DNA from: Ruegeria sp. R13_0
GTDB lineage: Bacteria; Pseudomonadota; Alphaproteobacteria; Rhodobacterales; Rhodobacteraceae
Reading direction: 5' to 3'
Assembly: GCF_017743995.1 (NCBI RefSeq)
Contig: NZ_JAGHRB010000013.1
Location: 1 to 64,000, forward strand
Length of the DNA stretch: 64,000 nt
The position numbers and the translations under genes are program-made. The number at the start of each line of letters is the position of its first letter. The first letter of the stretch is position 1. The notes under the pieces were generated by a model, which worked only from the letters and a program-made list of their open reading frames with translations, searched no databases and had not been told where the DNA came from. Below are positions 45,488 to 56,124 of this stretch, in pieces.

Positions 45488-45826
45488 GCCCGTTCCTCAA
45501 TCCATGTTTGCCCGCGCACATCCGGCCAATCAGGGTGTCGAAGTTTTTCGACTTTAACCGCAACTGGCTCTGTTGACGCAATCAATGTTGAGGATCAGGG
45601 GTAAAAAAGGCGGAAATTCGTCACATTCCGAGGCAATTTAGGGCAAGAATTGAGGGCGATCTGCCACATTTTTGACCAAGCCAGAATACGATAGTTCTGC
45701 AACACACTGTGTTTATGTTATTTTTGTGGAAAGGCGGCTTCCGAACAAGAGATGGAAGCCGCGCAGAGTTTCATGTGCTGATTTTCGCCGAGACCGTCAA
45801 ACCGACCCGGCTGAAACAGCCGATTC
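45488..45826. other. Intergenic region with one hairpin
   Basis: 339 bp between the peptidase gene and the DUF1330 gene. It holds the peptidase promoter region and a hairpin with perfect arms GCGGCTTCC (45734-45742) and GGAAGCCGC (45754-45762). On the minus strand the hairpin may end the alaS-DUF1330 transcript, but lacks a good U run. No gene seen. Confidence 0.5.
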
Positions 45827-46114
45827 TCAGTCGGTGATTTCAACAACGACCAATTCGCGCTCGCTTGCCCCGCGGGCGTGATCGAGCGCTTCTTGGTATG
45901 CGGCGGAATTATAGCACTCGACCGCGGCCTCGACTGAGGGGAAACGTGCGACCACATTGCGCGGACGCTCCTTCCCTTCGAGCTGAACGTAACGCGCCGC
46001 ACGCGCAATGAATTCTCCGCCATGCGCAGCGATCGCAGGCCCCGCCAGCTCGGCGTATTTTCCATAAGCTTCGGTGTCAGTCACCGTGACATGTGCAATC
46101 CACAGAGCAGCCAT
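45827..46114 (-). CDS. DUF1330 family protein
   Basis: 95-aa dimeric ferredoxin-like alpha/beta-barrel family protein (AYGKYAELAGPAIAAHGGEFIAR, RFPSVEAAVECYNSAAYQEA). Function of the family is unknown. Its ATG directly abuts the alaS stop codon, so it is translated from the alaS transcript. Confidence 0.85.
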   Translation of the reverse strand: MAALWIAHVTVTDTEAYGKYAELAGPAIAAHGGEFIARAARYVQLEGKERPRNVVARFPSVEAAVECYNSAAYQEALDHARGASERELVVVEITD

Positions 46115-48787
46115 TTACCCCTCCAATACCTGTTCGGCGGCTTTGATCGCCGCGTCTGCGTTGGTCGCGTCCTTGCCGCCACCTTGGGCCATATCCGGGC
46201 GACCACCGCCGCCCTTGCCGCCCAGTTCAACCACCGCAGCTTTGACCAGATCAACGGCAGAAACCCTATCGGTCAGGTCCGCGGTGACCCCAGCCGCGAC
46301 AGCCGCTTTGCCGCCTGTATCCGCGATCAGAAGAACCGCGCCAGATCCCAGTCGGCTTTTGTGCTCGTCAATCAAGGCCGGAAGATCCTTGCCGGACACA
46401 CCGCTGAGTGCCTGGGCCAGAAACTTGACGCCGTTGACTTCGGTCGCTTCCGCACCGCCGCCCTGCCCGGATCCGCCTGCCATAGCGAGATCCCGGCGCA
46501 GTTGCGCGACTTCGTTCTGCAAGGCTTTCCGCTCATCCAGCAGCGATTTCACGCGGACCACCACGTCATCCGGCTGCGCCTTCAGCTCCAACGCGACCTG
46601 TGCCAAGCGATGATCTTGCGCGGACAGATAGCGGAAGGCTTCATCGCCCGTCAGAGCCTCAATCCGCCGGACACCCGCACTGCTTGCGCTATCTCCCAGC
46701 ACAACAAACGTACCGATATCGCCGGTCTGACGGACATGCGTGCCACCGCAAAGCTCGATCGACCAGGTCTCGCCATCCTGGCCCTTGCCGGTTGGCGCCT
46801 TGCCCATCGAAACTACGCGAACCTCGTCGCCATATTTCTCACCAAACAAAGCCTGAGCGCCCAGCTCACGCGCGTCATCCGGCGTCATGATCCGGGTTTC
46901 AACGCTCGAGTTTTGGCGGATGAAGTCATTCACCTCACGCTCGACCTTTTGGATTTCCTCCAGCGTCAGGGCCTTGGAATGGCTGAAATCGAACCGCAAA
47001 CGGTCCGAAGCATTCAAAGAACCCCGCTGCGCGACGTGATCGCCCAATGTCTCACGTAGAGCTTCATGCAAAAGGTGCGTGGCTGAGTGGTTGGCGCGAA
47101 TGGCCGAGCGGCGCGCGTGATCCACCTCCAGCTCAACCGCGTCACCTTTGGATAGGGTGCCATGATCCACAGTCACCTTATGTGCGTAGACTTTGCCATC
47201 AGCGAATTTCTTGGTGTCTTCAACGCATGAAACATCTTCACGCGCATCGAGGCGGCGCAGCTCACCACTGTCGCCGACCTGACCCCCAGCCTCGCCATAG
47301 AACGGGGTTTGGTTCACGACGACCCAGCCACTGCCGCCTTGTTCAATCTTGTCGACCAAGGCGCCATCAACGACCAGCGCTGCCACCTGAGCCTCAGCCT
47401 TTTCGGTGTCATAGCCCAAGAAATCGGTCGCACCAGCGCTGTCGGCCACGTCAAACCAAACCGCCTGATCCGCAGCCTCGCCCGACCCGGCCCATGCCGC
47501 GCGAGCCTTGGCTTTCTGTTCTGCCATGGCCGCATCGAAGCCGTCGGTATCGACGGTCCGGCCCTTTTCCCGCAGGGCATCCTGGGTCAAATCGAGTGGG
47601 AACCCATAGGTGTCATAGAGCTTGAATGCCGCATCACCGGACAGGGCCGCGCCTTCGGGCAGGCCCGCGACTTCGTCGTCCAGCAGTTTCAGGCCGCGAT
47701 CCAGTGTTTGCTTGAACCGCGTTTCTTCCAACAGCAGGGTCTCTTCGATCAACGCCTGCGCCTGCCCCAGTTCCGAGTATTGCGCGCCCATCAGTTGTAC
47801 GAGCGAGGGCACCAGCCGGTGCATCACCGGATCCTTGGCGCCCAAAAGGTGTGCGTGACGCATGGCGCGGCGCATGATCCGGCGCAGAACATAGCCACGT
47901 CCTTCATTGCTGGGCATCACGCCGTCAGCAATCAGGAACGAGGTTGAGCGCAGGTGGTCCGCGATCACGCGGTGGTGAACGTTCTGATCGCCATAAGGAT
48001 CAACGCCGGTCGCCTCCGCCGAAGCCTCGATCAGCGTTTTGAACAGGTCGGTGTCGTAGTTGTCATGGCTGCCTTGCAAAAGCGCACCGATCCGCTCCAG
48101 CCCCATGCCGGTGTCGATCGACTGCATGTCGAGTTCAACCATCGAGCCGTCCTCGAACTGCTCGTTCTGCATGAAAACGATGTTCCAGATTTCGATGAAC
48201 CGGTCGCCATCTTCCTCGGCCGATCCCGGAGGACCGCCCCAGATGTGATCACCGTGGTCAAAGAAAATTTCGGTACAAGGCCCGCAGGGCCCGGTTGGCC
48301 CCATCTGCCAGAAATTGTCGCTGGTCGCGATGCGGATGATGCGATCCTCGGGAACGCCAACTTTCTTCCAGATTTCAAAGGCTTCGTCGTCGGTGTGATA
48401 GACCGTGGTCAGCAGACGGTTTTTGTCGATGCCGAATTCCTTGGTGATCAGCTCCCACGCGAAGGGAATCGCGTCGTGCTTGAAATAGTCACCGAAGGAA
48501 AAGTTCCCCAGCATCTCAAAGAACGTATGGTGGCGCGCGGTATAGCCCACATTGTCGAGGTCATTATGCTTACCGCCAGCGCGCACGCATTTCTGCGCGG
48601 TGGTCGCGCGCTGATAGTCGCGCGTTTCAACACCGGTGAACAGGTTCTTGAATTGTACCATGCCCGAGTTCACGAACATCAAAGTCGGATCATTGCGCGG
48701 CACCAGAGGGCTGGACGCCACCACTTCGTGCCCCTGCTTGGCAAAGTAGTTCAGAAAGGTCGATCGGATGTCGTTCAACGTGGGCAT
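46115..48787 (-). CDS. alaS: Alanyl-tRNA synthetase
   Basis: 890-aa class II aminoacyl-tRNA synthetase attaching alanine to tRNA-Ala. N-terminal catalytic domain opens [21 protein letters not shown]. The editing domain carries the zinc ligands in [14 protein letters not shown] and [14 protein letters not shown]. The C-terminal oligomerisation/C-Ala part ends with the Gly-rich [14 protein letters not shown]. Full length, no inserts. Confidence 0.97.
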   Translation of the reverse strand: MPTLNDIRSTFLNYFAKQGHEVVASSPLVPRNDPTLMFVNSGMVQFKNLFTGVETRDYQRATTAQKCVRAGGKHNDLDNVGYTARHHTFFEMLGNFSFGDYFKHDAIPFAWELITKEFGIDKNRLLTTVYHTDDEAFEIWKKVGVPEDRIIRIATSDNFWQMGPTGPCGPCTEIFFDHGDHIWGGPPGSAEEDGDRFIEIWNIVFMQNEQFEDGSMVELDMQSIDTGMGLERIGALLQGSHDNYDTDLFKTLIEASAEATGVDPYGDQNVHHRVIADHLRSTSFLIADGVMPSNEGRGYVLRRIMRRAMRHAHLLGAKDPVMHRLVPSLVQLMGAQYSELGQAQALIEETLLLEETRFKQTLDRGLKLLDDEVAGLPEGAALSGDAAFKLYDTYGFPLDLTQDALREKGRTVDTDGFDAAMAEQKAKARAAWAGSGEAADQAVWFDVADSAGATDFLGYDTEKAEAQVAALVVDGALVDKIEQGGSGWVVVNQTPFYGEAGGQVGDSGELRRLDAREDVSCVEDTKKFADGKVYAHKVTVDHGTLSKGDAVELEVDHARRSAIRANHSATHLLHEALRETLGDHVAQRGSLNASDRLRFDFSHSKALTLEEIQKVEREVNDFIRQNSSVETRIMTPDDARELGAQALFGEKYGDEVRVVSMGKAPTGKGQDGETWSIELCGGTHVRQTGDIGTFVVLGDSASSAGVRRIEALTGDEAFRYLSAQDHRLAQVALELKAQPDDVVVRVKSLLDERKALQNEVAQLRRDLAMAGGSGQGGGAEATEVNGVKFLAQALSGVSGKDLPALIDEHKSRLGSGAVLLIADTGGKAAVAAGVTADLTDRVSAVDLVKAAVVELGGKGGGGRPDMAQGGGKDATNADAAIKAAEQVLEG

Positions 48788-48874
48788 GGGGCTCTCTCAG
48801 CGCGCAATCAGAATGGTCTGCGCAGGTTTATCGCTGTGCCCGCAGAGTGTCCACAGCATTGACCTTCCAAACGA

Positions 48875-48904
48875 AACAAGGCGGCCCCGATGGACCGCCC
48901 TGTT
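48875..48904 (-). terminator. Terminator downstream of recA
   Basis: Minus-strand hairpin, arms AACAGGGCGG (48904-48895) and CCGCCTTGTT (48884-48875), followed by TCGTTTGG, about 60 bp after the recA stop and before alaS. Confidence 0.65.
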
Positions 48905-48964
48905 CCAGGTATTCTCGGCACCATCGGAGTGCCGGGGGATTTAGGCTGTTCCCGTCAGCGTTCG

Positions 48965-50032
48965 TTAAGCCTCGAGGATATCGTCATCCTCGGCCGCGCC
49001 GGGCGGCATGTCGAAGTCCAGACCATGGGCCGCGCGGATCTTGTCTTCGATATCCAAAGCGATCCGTGAGTGATCGCGCAGATATTGCTTGGCATTCTCA
49101 CGCCCCTGCCCGATCCGTTCGTCCCCGTAGCTGAACCACGACCCCGATTTCTCGACCACACCGGCCTTGACGCCCAGATCCAGCAGCTCACCCATTTTCG
49201 AGATGCCTTCGCCATACATGATGTCGAACTCGACCTGTTTGAACGGAGGGGCCACCTTGTTCTTGACGACTTTGACACGGGTCTGGTTGCCGACGACCTC
49301 ATCCCGATCCTTGATCGCGCCGATACGGCGAATGTCCAGACGAACCGAGCTGTAGAATTTCAGCGCATTGCCACCGGTCGTGGTTTCAGGGCTGCCAAAC
49401 ATCACGCCGATCTTCATCCGAATCTGGTTGATGAAGATCACCATGCAGTTCGAACGGCTGATCGAGCCGGTCAGTTTGCGCATCGCCTGGCTCATCAGAC
49501 GGGCCTGAACGCCGACATTGCTGTCGCCCATGTCGCCCTCAAGTTCGGATTTCGGCGTCAGCGCCGCCACCGAGTCGACCACGACCATATTCACCGCGCC
49601 AGACCGGACCAGCGTGTCGGTAATTTCCAGCGCCTGTTCGCCGGTGTCAGGCTGCGAGATCAGCAACTCATCCAGATCAACGCCCAGCTTGCGGGCGTAT
49701 TGCGGGTCCAGCGCATGTTCCGCGTCGACAAACGCACAGACACCGCCGCGTTTTTGCTGTTCGGCAATACAATGCAGGGTCAGCGTTGTCTTACCCGAGC
49801 TTTCGGGCCCGTAAATCTCAACAATCCGGCCCATCGGCAGACCGCCGATTCCCAGCGCGATATCCAAACCCAGAGACCCGGTCGAGCTCGCCTCGATATC
49901 CTGCTTGGCATCTTCGCCCAGCTTCATGATCGAGCCTTTACCGAATTGCCGTTCGATCTGGGCCAGCGCGCTATCGAGCGCCTTTTGCTTGTCCGCGTTT
50001 TTCTTGTCGCTCATCGTCAGAAGATCCGCCAT
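48965..50032 (-). CDS. recA: Recombinase RecA
   Basis: 355-aa strand-exchange ATPase and SOS co-protease. Walker [11 protein letters not shown]1/L2 loops and the MAW-like blocks are intact; the C-terminus is acidic ([13 protein letters not shown]). The start at 50032 ([15 protein letters not shown]) gives the normal length; extending to 50131 would add 33 aa and run over the SOS box. No intein. An alphaproteobacterial SOS box lies 56 bp upstream. Confidence 0.97.
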   Translation of the reverse strand: MADLLTMSDKKNADKQKALDSALAQIERQFGKGSIMKLGEDAKQDIEASSTGSLGLDIALGIGGLPMGRIVEIYGPESSGKTTLTLHCIAEQQKRGGVCAFVDAEHALDPQYARKLGVDLDELLISQPDTGEQALEITDTLVRSGAVNMVVVDSVAALTPKSELEGDMGDSNVGVQARLMSQAMRKLTGSISRSNCMVIFINQIRMKIGVMFGSPETTTGGNALKFYSSVRLDIRRIGAIKDRDEVVGNQTRVKVVKNKVAPPFKQVEFDIMYGEGISKMGELLDLGVKAGVVEKSGSWFSYGDERIGQGRENAKQYLRDHSRIALDIEDKIRAAHGLDFDMPPGAAEDDDILEA

Positions 50033-50087
50033 TGTCCTGTCGCCTTCCCTTTTGTCACACCCTTTGCCGGGCGGCAATCGCTGCTTT

Positions 50088-50102
50088 GTTCGCCTCTTGT
50101 TC
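50088..50102 (-). promoter_or_regulatory. SOS box (LexA site) of recA
   Basis: GTTC-N7-GTTC on the plus strand (GAAC-N7-GAAC read toward recA), the direct-repeat LexA site of alphaproteobacteria, 56 bp before the recA ATG. It predicts LexA repression and damage induction. Confidence 0.85.
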
Positions 50103-50224
50103 CTTATGGGACCAAAAAGAGAACATTTCAACTAAAACTTACAGAACTTACTCTTGGCCAATTGTGTTAAAGATCCGTTTACGCCAATCTGCCATCTTGA
50201 CGACGATCGATATGGGGCCACTAA

Positions 50225-50818
50225 ATGCTTGTTTTCTATAAGGAACGCCTTGCGATTTTATCTGTCCCCAAAACCGGCAGCACCGCATATCACTCCGCAT
50301 TGCGTGACCGAGCCGACCTTGTGATCACCCACCCGCCCGAGCTGAAACACGCACCGGTGCGCCGATATGACCGATTTATTCAGAACATGTTCCGCAAAAT
50401 GTACGACACCGAGATGGAGATCATGGCCGTTGTGCGCGAACCCATCGACTGGCTGGGCAGTTGGTACAGGTTTCGTCGGCGCAAAGATCGCATCGGGCAT
50501 CCGCATTCGACGCGGGATCTCAGCTTTGATGCGTTTGTGCAGGCCTATATGCAGACCCCTCGGCCCGAATTTGCGGATGTCGGCAGTCAGAGCGAGTTCT
50601 TCCGCACCCGCAACAATGGTGTCGGGGCCAGCCATGTTTTCAAATATGACAATCAGGACAGAATCGTGGATTTCCTGCAAAACAGGTTGAACTACGAGTT
50701 CTCATTGCAGCGCGAGAATGTCTCACCACCCGCAGAAACAACTCTGTCTTCTGCAACCGAGGCCGCGCTCCGAAAGCATTCCAAGGCCGATTTTGCAGTC
50801 TATGAGGCGGCGCAATAG
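50225..50818 (+). CDS. Sulfotransferase-like protein
   Basis: 197-aa soluble protein with the two PAPS-contacting motifs of sulfotransferases. The 5'-phosphosulfate loop is LSVPKTGSTAYH near the N-terminus, and the 3'-phosphate-binding segment is MAVVREPIDWLGSWYRFRRR. The C-terminal half (EFFRTRNNGVGASHVFKYDN, FLQNRLNYEF) fits the small roseobacter sulfotransferase-like group. The acceptor is unknown. It is divergent from recA and its 3' end nearly touches cckA. Confidence 0.75.
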   Translation: MLVFYKERLAILSVPKTGSTAYHSALRDRADLVITHPPELKHAPVRRYDRFIQNMFRKMYDTEMEIMAVVREPIDWLGSWYRFRRRKDRIGHPHSTRDLSFDAFVQAYMQTPRPEFADVGSQSEFFRTRNNGVGASHVFKYDNQDRIVDFLQNRLNYEFSLQRENVSPPAETTLSSATEAALRKHSKADFAVYEAAQ

Positions 50819-50821
50819 GCG

Positions 50822-53113
50822 TCAGTTCATCTGCTGAAAAACCGCCTCGGTCAATTGCGTCAAAGAGAAGGGCTTGGGCAGAAAGGTCGAGTTGGGAACC
50901 TGCGGGCCCGAGTCGCCAAACGCGCCTTCGGTATAGCCCGAGACAAACACGACCCGGACATCCGGCCGCGTCTCCATGGCCTTGGCAACCCAGGTCGGGC
51001 CATCCATTCCGGGCATGACCACATCGGTCACGAACACATCCACGTTCAGGTCGACATCTTCCAGCAAGGTCAGGGCGTCCTCGGCGGATTCGGCCTCAAG
51101 CACCGTATAGCCTTTCAGGCGCAACGCGCGGGTTGCGAAGGCGCGCACGGGTGCTTCGTCCTCGACCAGTAGCACCACGCCCTCGCCCTGACGCGCCGTT
51201 TTGGAGTCTGGAACATCTTCGGGCTGCACCTCGACGGGTTTCGCTTCGACGCAAACCGGCAAGAGCAGTGAAAATTCGGTGCCACGACCGACGGCGCTGT
51301 CGACAAAGATGAAGCCACCCGTCTGTTTGACGATCCCGTAAACAGTGGAAAGGCCAAGCCCCGTGCCCTCGCCCGTGCGCTTGGTCGTGTAAAACGGCTC
51401 GAACACTTTTTGCAGTTTGTCGGCGGGAATACCGACGCCGCCGTCGATCACCTTGACGGTCATGTAGTCACCAGGCGGTACTGTGGCTCGGTCGCGGCGC
51501 AAAGGCTCCGTCAGGCTCAGCACCTCGGTTTCGATGCGAATCTCACCGCCCTCGGGCATTGCATCGCGCGCATTGACGACTAGGTTCATCAACACCTGCT
51601 CCAACTGGCGCTTGTCCGCGCGCACCGGTTTGAGGACAGGATCATGGCTGAGCGTCAATTGAACTTTCTCACCGACCAATCGATTCAATAGGTGGATGAG
51701 GTCCGAGATGGTGTCGCGCACGTCCAGAACCTCAGGCCGCAAGGTCTGTTTGCGCGAAAAGGCCAGAAGCTGGCTGACCAGAGCCGCCGCGCGATTGGCA
51801 TTCTGATTGATTTGAACGAGGTCACCATAGTTGGGATCGTTTTGATCATGGCGCAGCAACAGCAGATCGCAATGACCTGATATCGCGGTTAAAAGGTTAT
51901 TGAAATCATGCGCAACCCCACCGGCCAACTGGCCGACAGCCTGCATCTTCTGACCCTGAACAAATTGCGCCTCAAGTGTTTTTAGCTCGGTTGCGTCGTT
52001 CAAGACTGCGATCAGGTGGGTTTTCCCGTCGATCTGAACCCGGTCCAGAGTGACCTGAACGAACAACTCTTTGTCATCGCGGGTCAGTCGCTGGAATTCG
52101 GATCGAGCGACTTCTTCACCCGATGCCGTTTGCGCCAGCCACTCCAGAATCGGATGGCTCAGCCCCTGCAGAATCTGGTCGATATTGGTCTGGTTCAGAC
52201 TAAGATCACCCAAAAGCGCCCGCGCCATTTGGTTTGCCCGCAGTATGATCCCCTCAGGCGTCATGCAAAGGATCGGGACGGGCAGTTCAGCAAGTGAGGA
52301 TGCTTGCTGGGGTTGGACAGTCTGAGAAACCGGCATCAAAACGAGGTGCCGCACCGCCCCCGATGCTGAAACACCCGTGACCGCGACGCGCGTTTCCCCT
52401 TCATGCGCAAGGACCGAGCAGATCTGACCATCCTGTGGCAATCCGTCCGGAAACACCTTTTCGATCGAGCCCGGTGCCGCGCCGAAAAACACCTTGGCCG
52501 CGGTGTTGCAGTGCAGCAAGCACCCACCCCGACCGATGGTCAGCACGGGAAGGACAATCTTGTCCCACTGCCCTTGGTGGCCAAGCTTGAATTGCCAACA
52601 GAACAGATGGTTCCCCAAGCGGATCACCGAAACCGGAACGCTCTCACCACCGGTGATGATGTCCTCATCCGCCGAACCTTTTGCCTGGGCCAGCGTTTGT
52701 AACCTCAGCAGCAAGCTCGACGGGTTGGCGAAGACCGAGCGCAGAACCTCGGGCAGCGTAGCCTCCGGGCTGGTATTCAGCTGTTTGCGCGCAATTGGGT
52801 TGGCGACCAGAACCGTTCCCTCTGCATCGGCGATAATGCTTGCGCAATCGTCCTGATCCACAAAAGTTGCCAGCATATCAAGAGTTTGCTGTGCAGCCTT
52901 GTCGGCAAAGAGACCCCTGACCAGAATCCAGAGTGTCGCAAAAAGGACCGATACTCCTACGACGATCATACCCTGCGTCCAGTCCGCAGGCACCCGGCCT
53001 GTATATGGCGCAACGTATAAAAGTGCGGCTAGTCCAACCAGAGCCAAAACACGTGCAGCAGACGGCGTTCTCCGCGAGCGGGGATCGGAGAACGAAAATG
53101 TAAAATCGGACAT
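50822..53113 (-). CDS. cckA: Hybrid histidine kinase CckA
   Basis: 763-aa membrane kinase feeding the CckA-ChpT-CtrA phosphorelay. Two membrane helices lie near the N-terminus (VLALVGLAALLYVAPY, GMIVVGVSVLFATLWILVRGLF). PAS-type regions follow, then HisKA with GQLAGGVAHDFNNLLTAISGH, HATPase_c (GTGLGLSTVYGIVKQTGG) and a C-terminal receiver domain with Asp in FVTDVVMPGMDG. ATG 53113 opens MSDFTFSFSDP; the longer frame uses a TTG at 53143 with no ribosome binding site. A CtrA-type box lies 47 bp upstream, suggesting feedback. Confidence 0.93.
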   Translation of the reverse strand: MSDFTFSFSDPRSRRTPSAARVLALVGLAALLYVAPYTGRVPADWTQGMIVVGVSVLFATLWILVRGLFADKAAQQTLDMLATFVDQDDCASIIADAEGTVLVANPIARKQLNTSPEATLPEVLRSVFANPSSLLLRLQTLAQAKGSADEDIITGGESVPVSVIRLGNHLFCWQFKLGHQGQWDKIVLPVLTIGRGGCLLHCNTAAKVFFGAAPGSIEKVFPDGLPQDGQICSVLAHEGETRVAVTGVSASGAVRHLVLMPVSQTVQPQQASSLAELPVPILCMTPEGIILRANQMARALLGDLSLNQTNIDQILQGLSHPILEWLAQTASGEEVARSEFQRLTRDDKELFVQVTLDRVQIDGKTHLIAVLNDATELKTLEAQFVQGQKMQAVGQLAGGVAHDFNNLLTAISGHCDLLLLRHDQNDPNYGDLVQINQNANRAAALVSQLLAFSRKQTLRPEVLDVRDTISDLIHLLNRLVGEKVQLTLSHDPVLKPVRADKRQLEQVLMNLVVNARDAMPEGGEIRIETEVLSLTEPLRRDRATVPPGDYMTVKVIDGGVGIPADKLQKVFEPFYTTKRTGEGTGLGLSTVYGIVKQTGGFIFVDSAVGRGTEFSLLLPVCVEAKPVEVQPEDVPDSKTARQGEGVVLLVEDEAPVRAFATRALRLKGYTVLEAESAEDALTLLEDVDLNVDVFVTDVVMPGMDGPTWVAKAMETRPDVRVVFVSGYTEGAFGDSGPQVPNSTFLPKPFSLTQLTEAVFQQMN

Positions 53114-53159
53114 GAACGACCCGGGTAGCTTTTTTGAGAGCAATAACGATCCAAAATGG

Positions 53160-53174
53160 TTAATGCCCGCTTAA
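53160..53174 (-). promoter_or_regulatory. CtrA-type box upstream of cckA
   Basis: TTAATGCCCGCTTAA fits TTAA-N7-TTAA. Two more TTAA half-sites follow at 53180-53183 and 53188-53191, giving a cluster of four within 32 bp in the 110-bp gap upstream of cckA. Confidence 0.6.
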
Positions 53175-53223
53175 CAGAGTTAAGGGGTTAAGAAAACTAC
53201 CTGTAGTTGTTTGCGGTGAGCTG

Positions 53224-54381
53224 CTATTTTGTCAGATGCGCCGTGAAAAACCCATCAACGCCGTCGGTGACGCGCCAATTCCGCTCTAGCGTCACTGTCC
53301 ATTCGGGGTTCTCAGACACAAAGTTCTCGACAACTTGTGCGTTTTCGTCCTGAAGCATCGAGCAGGTTGCATAAGAAAGAAGACCCTCGGGGTGAACCAG
53401 TTCCGCGACCTCACCCAGAATCGCACGTTGCAGATTGCTCAATTCGATCAAACGCTCTTCGGTCAGAGCCCATCTTCCGGCCGGAGCGCGCCTCCACGAG
53501 CCGCTGCCCGAGCAAGGTGCATCGACCAGTACGATGTCAAAGGGCGCGAAACCGGCAAGTTTCGCGGTCTCAACGCAGGTTACTCTTACGCCCGCGCGGT
53601 CAGCGCGGTTCGGCAGGTCCTGCATGCGCTTCGGGTTGATGTCATGCGCAAACACCTCGACGCCCTTATGGGCTGCGAGCGCCAGCGATTTTCCACCACC
53701 ACCAGCGCAATAGTCAAGAACGCGCAAACCGGGTTTAAGGGGCAAAGCCGCCACAACCGCCTGACTGGCTGCATCCTGTAGCTCGACCAGACCGTCCAGA
53801 TAAGCCCAGCTTTGCGCAACCTTGCGTGCGCCCTCAACCACGGTCAGGGCTGTCTCGCAGGCGGGATGGAGTTCAGTTTGCACTCCGTCAGCCGCCAAAG
53901 CACGGGCCGCACCCGCCACGTCTATTTTGCGCAAATTGACCCGAAGATGCACCGGAGCGCGGTTTTGCAGCGCCGCTGCCGCCTCCGTGGCTGCGTCGCC
54001 CAAAGACGCCGAAAACCGGGGCCAGAGCCAGTCTGGAATATCAAACTGCTCGGCCAGTGATACGAAATCCCGACCGTCCTCAGAGGCTTCAATCGGCGCA
54101 GGCGCGTGGCGTTCGCCGGTGAACAGAGTGTCCGGCGCTTGCCCTGCAGCACGCAGCGCTCCGATCATCAGGCCCCGGCCCGTCTCAGCCCCTCCAAGCG
54201 CCGCAAAGGACCGTTTGCAGCGCAGGGCTGTGAAAACGTGATCCCGCACCGCTGCGCGATCCTTGGAACCTGCGAACCGGCTGCGCCGCGCCCACCCAGT
54301 CAGGGCTTTTTCAACGGGCGCGCCGTCCAGAATCTGGTCAAGGATCTCGATTGAGGCCTGAACGCGGGCTGCCGGGGTCAT
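53224..54381 (-). CDS. RsmB/NOP2-type RNA m5C methyltransferase
   Basis: 385-aa SAM-dependent RNA cytosine-5 methyltransferase. The SAM site is VLDYCAGGGGKSLALAA; the two catalytic cysteines are in VLVDAPCSGSGSWRR (motif IV) and LLSYATCSMLQDEN (motif VI). The N-terminal ~130 aa form an RNA-binding-like domain. ATG 54381 has GGAGGG 5 nt upstream. The substrate is probably 16S rRNA C967 if it is the RsmB orthologue, but paralogues exist. Confidence 0.88.
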   Translation of the reverse strand: MTPAARVQASIEILDQILDGAPVEKALTGWARRSRFAGSKDRAAVRDHVFTALRCKRSFAALGGAETGRGLMIGALRAAGQAPDTLFTGERHAPAPIEASEDGRDFVSLAEQFDIPDWLWPRFSASLGDAATEAAAALQNRAPVHLRVNLRKIDVAGAARALAADGVQTELHPACETALTVVEGARKVAQSWAYLDGLVELQDAASQAVVAALPLKPGLRVLDYCAGGGGKSLALAAHKGVEVFAHDINPKRMQDLPNRADRAGVRVTCVETAKLAGFAPFDIVLVDAPCSGSGSWRRAPAGRWALTEERLIELSNLQRAILGEVAELVHPEGLLSYATCSMLQDENAQVVENFVSENPEWTVTLERNWRVTDGVDGFFTAHLTK

Positions 54382-54456
54382 TTTTCCCTCCGTCGGGTTT
54401 TCCGGGAACGCAAAACGGCGCCCGCGTCGGGGCGCCGCCTGCAACAGATCACCAGA

Positions 54457-56013
<1,557 letters not shown>

Positions 56014-56124
56014 TCATAAAACGACGCTCGTTGTGCAAAACGTGCCGCTGTCAGGGCTTTCCCTTTGTGAATAAACTCATATCTTCCCCGGCATACGCGC
56101 GAACACTTTAAAGGCAGGCCGACC

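Noticed and set aside
50033-50131. 33-aa N-terminal extension of RecA
   Set aside because: It would cover the SOS box and the ribosome binding site, and known RecA proteins start at the MADLL-type position.
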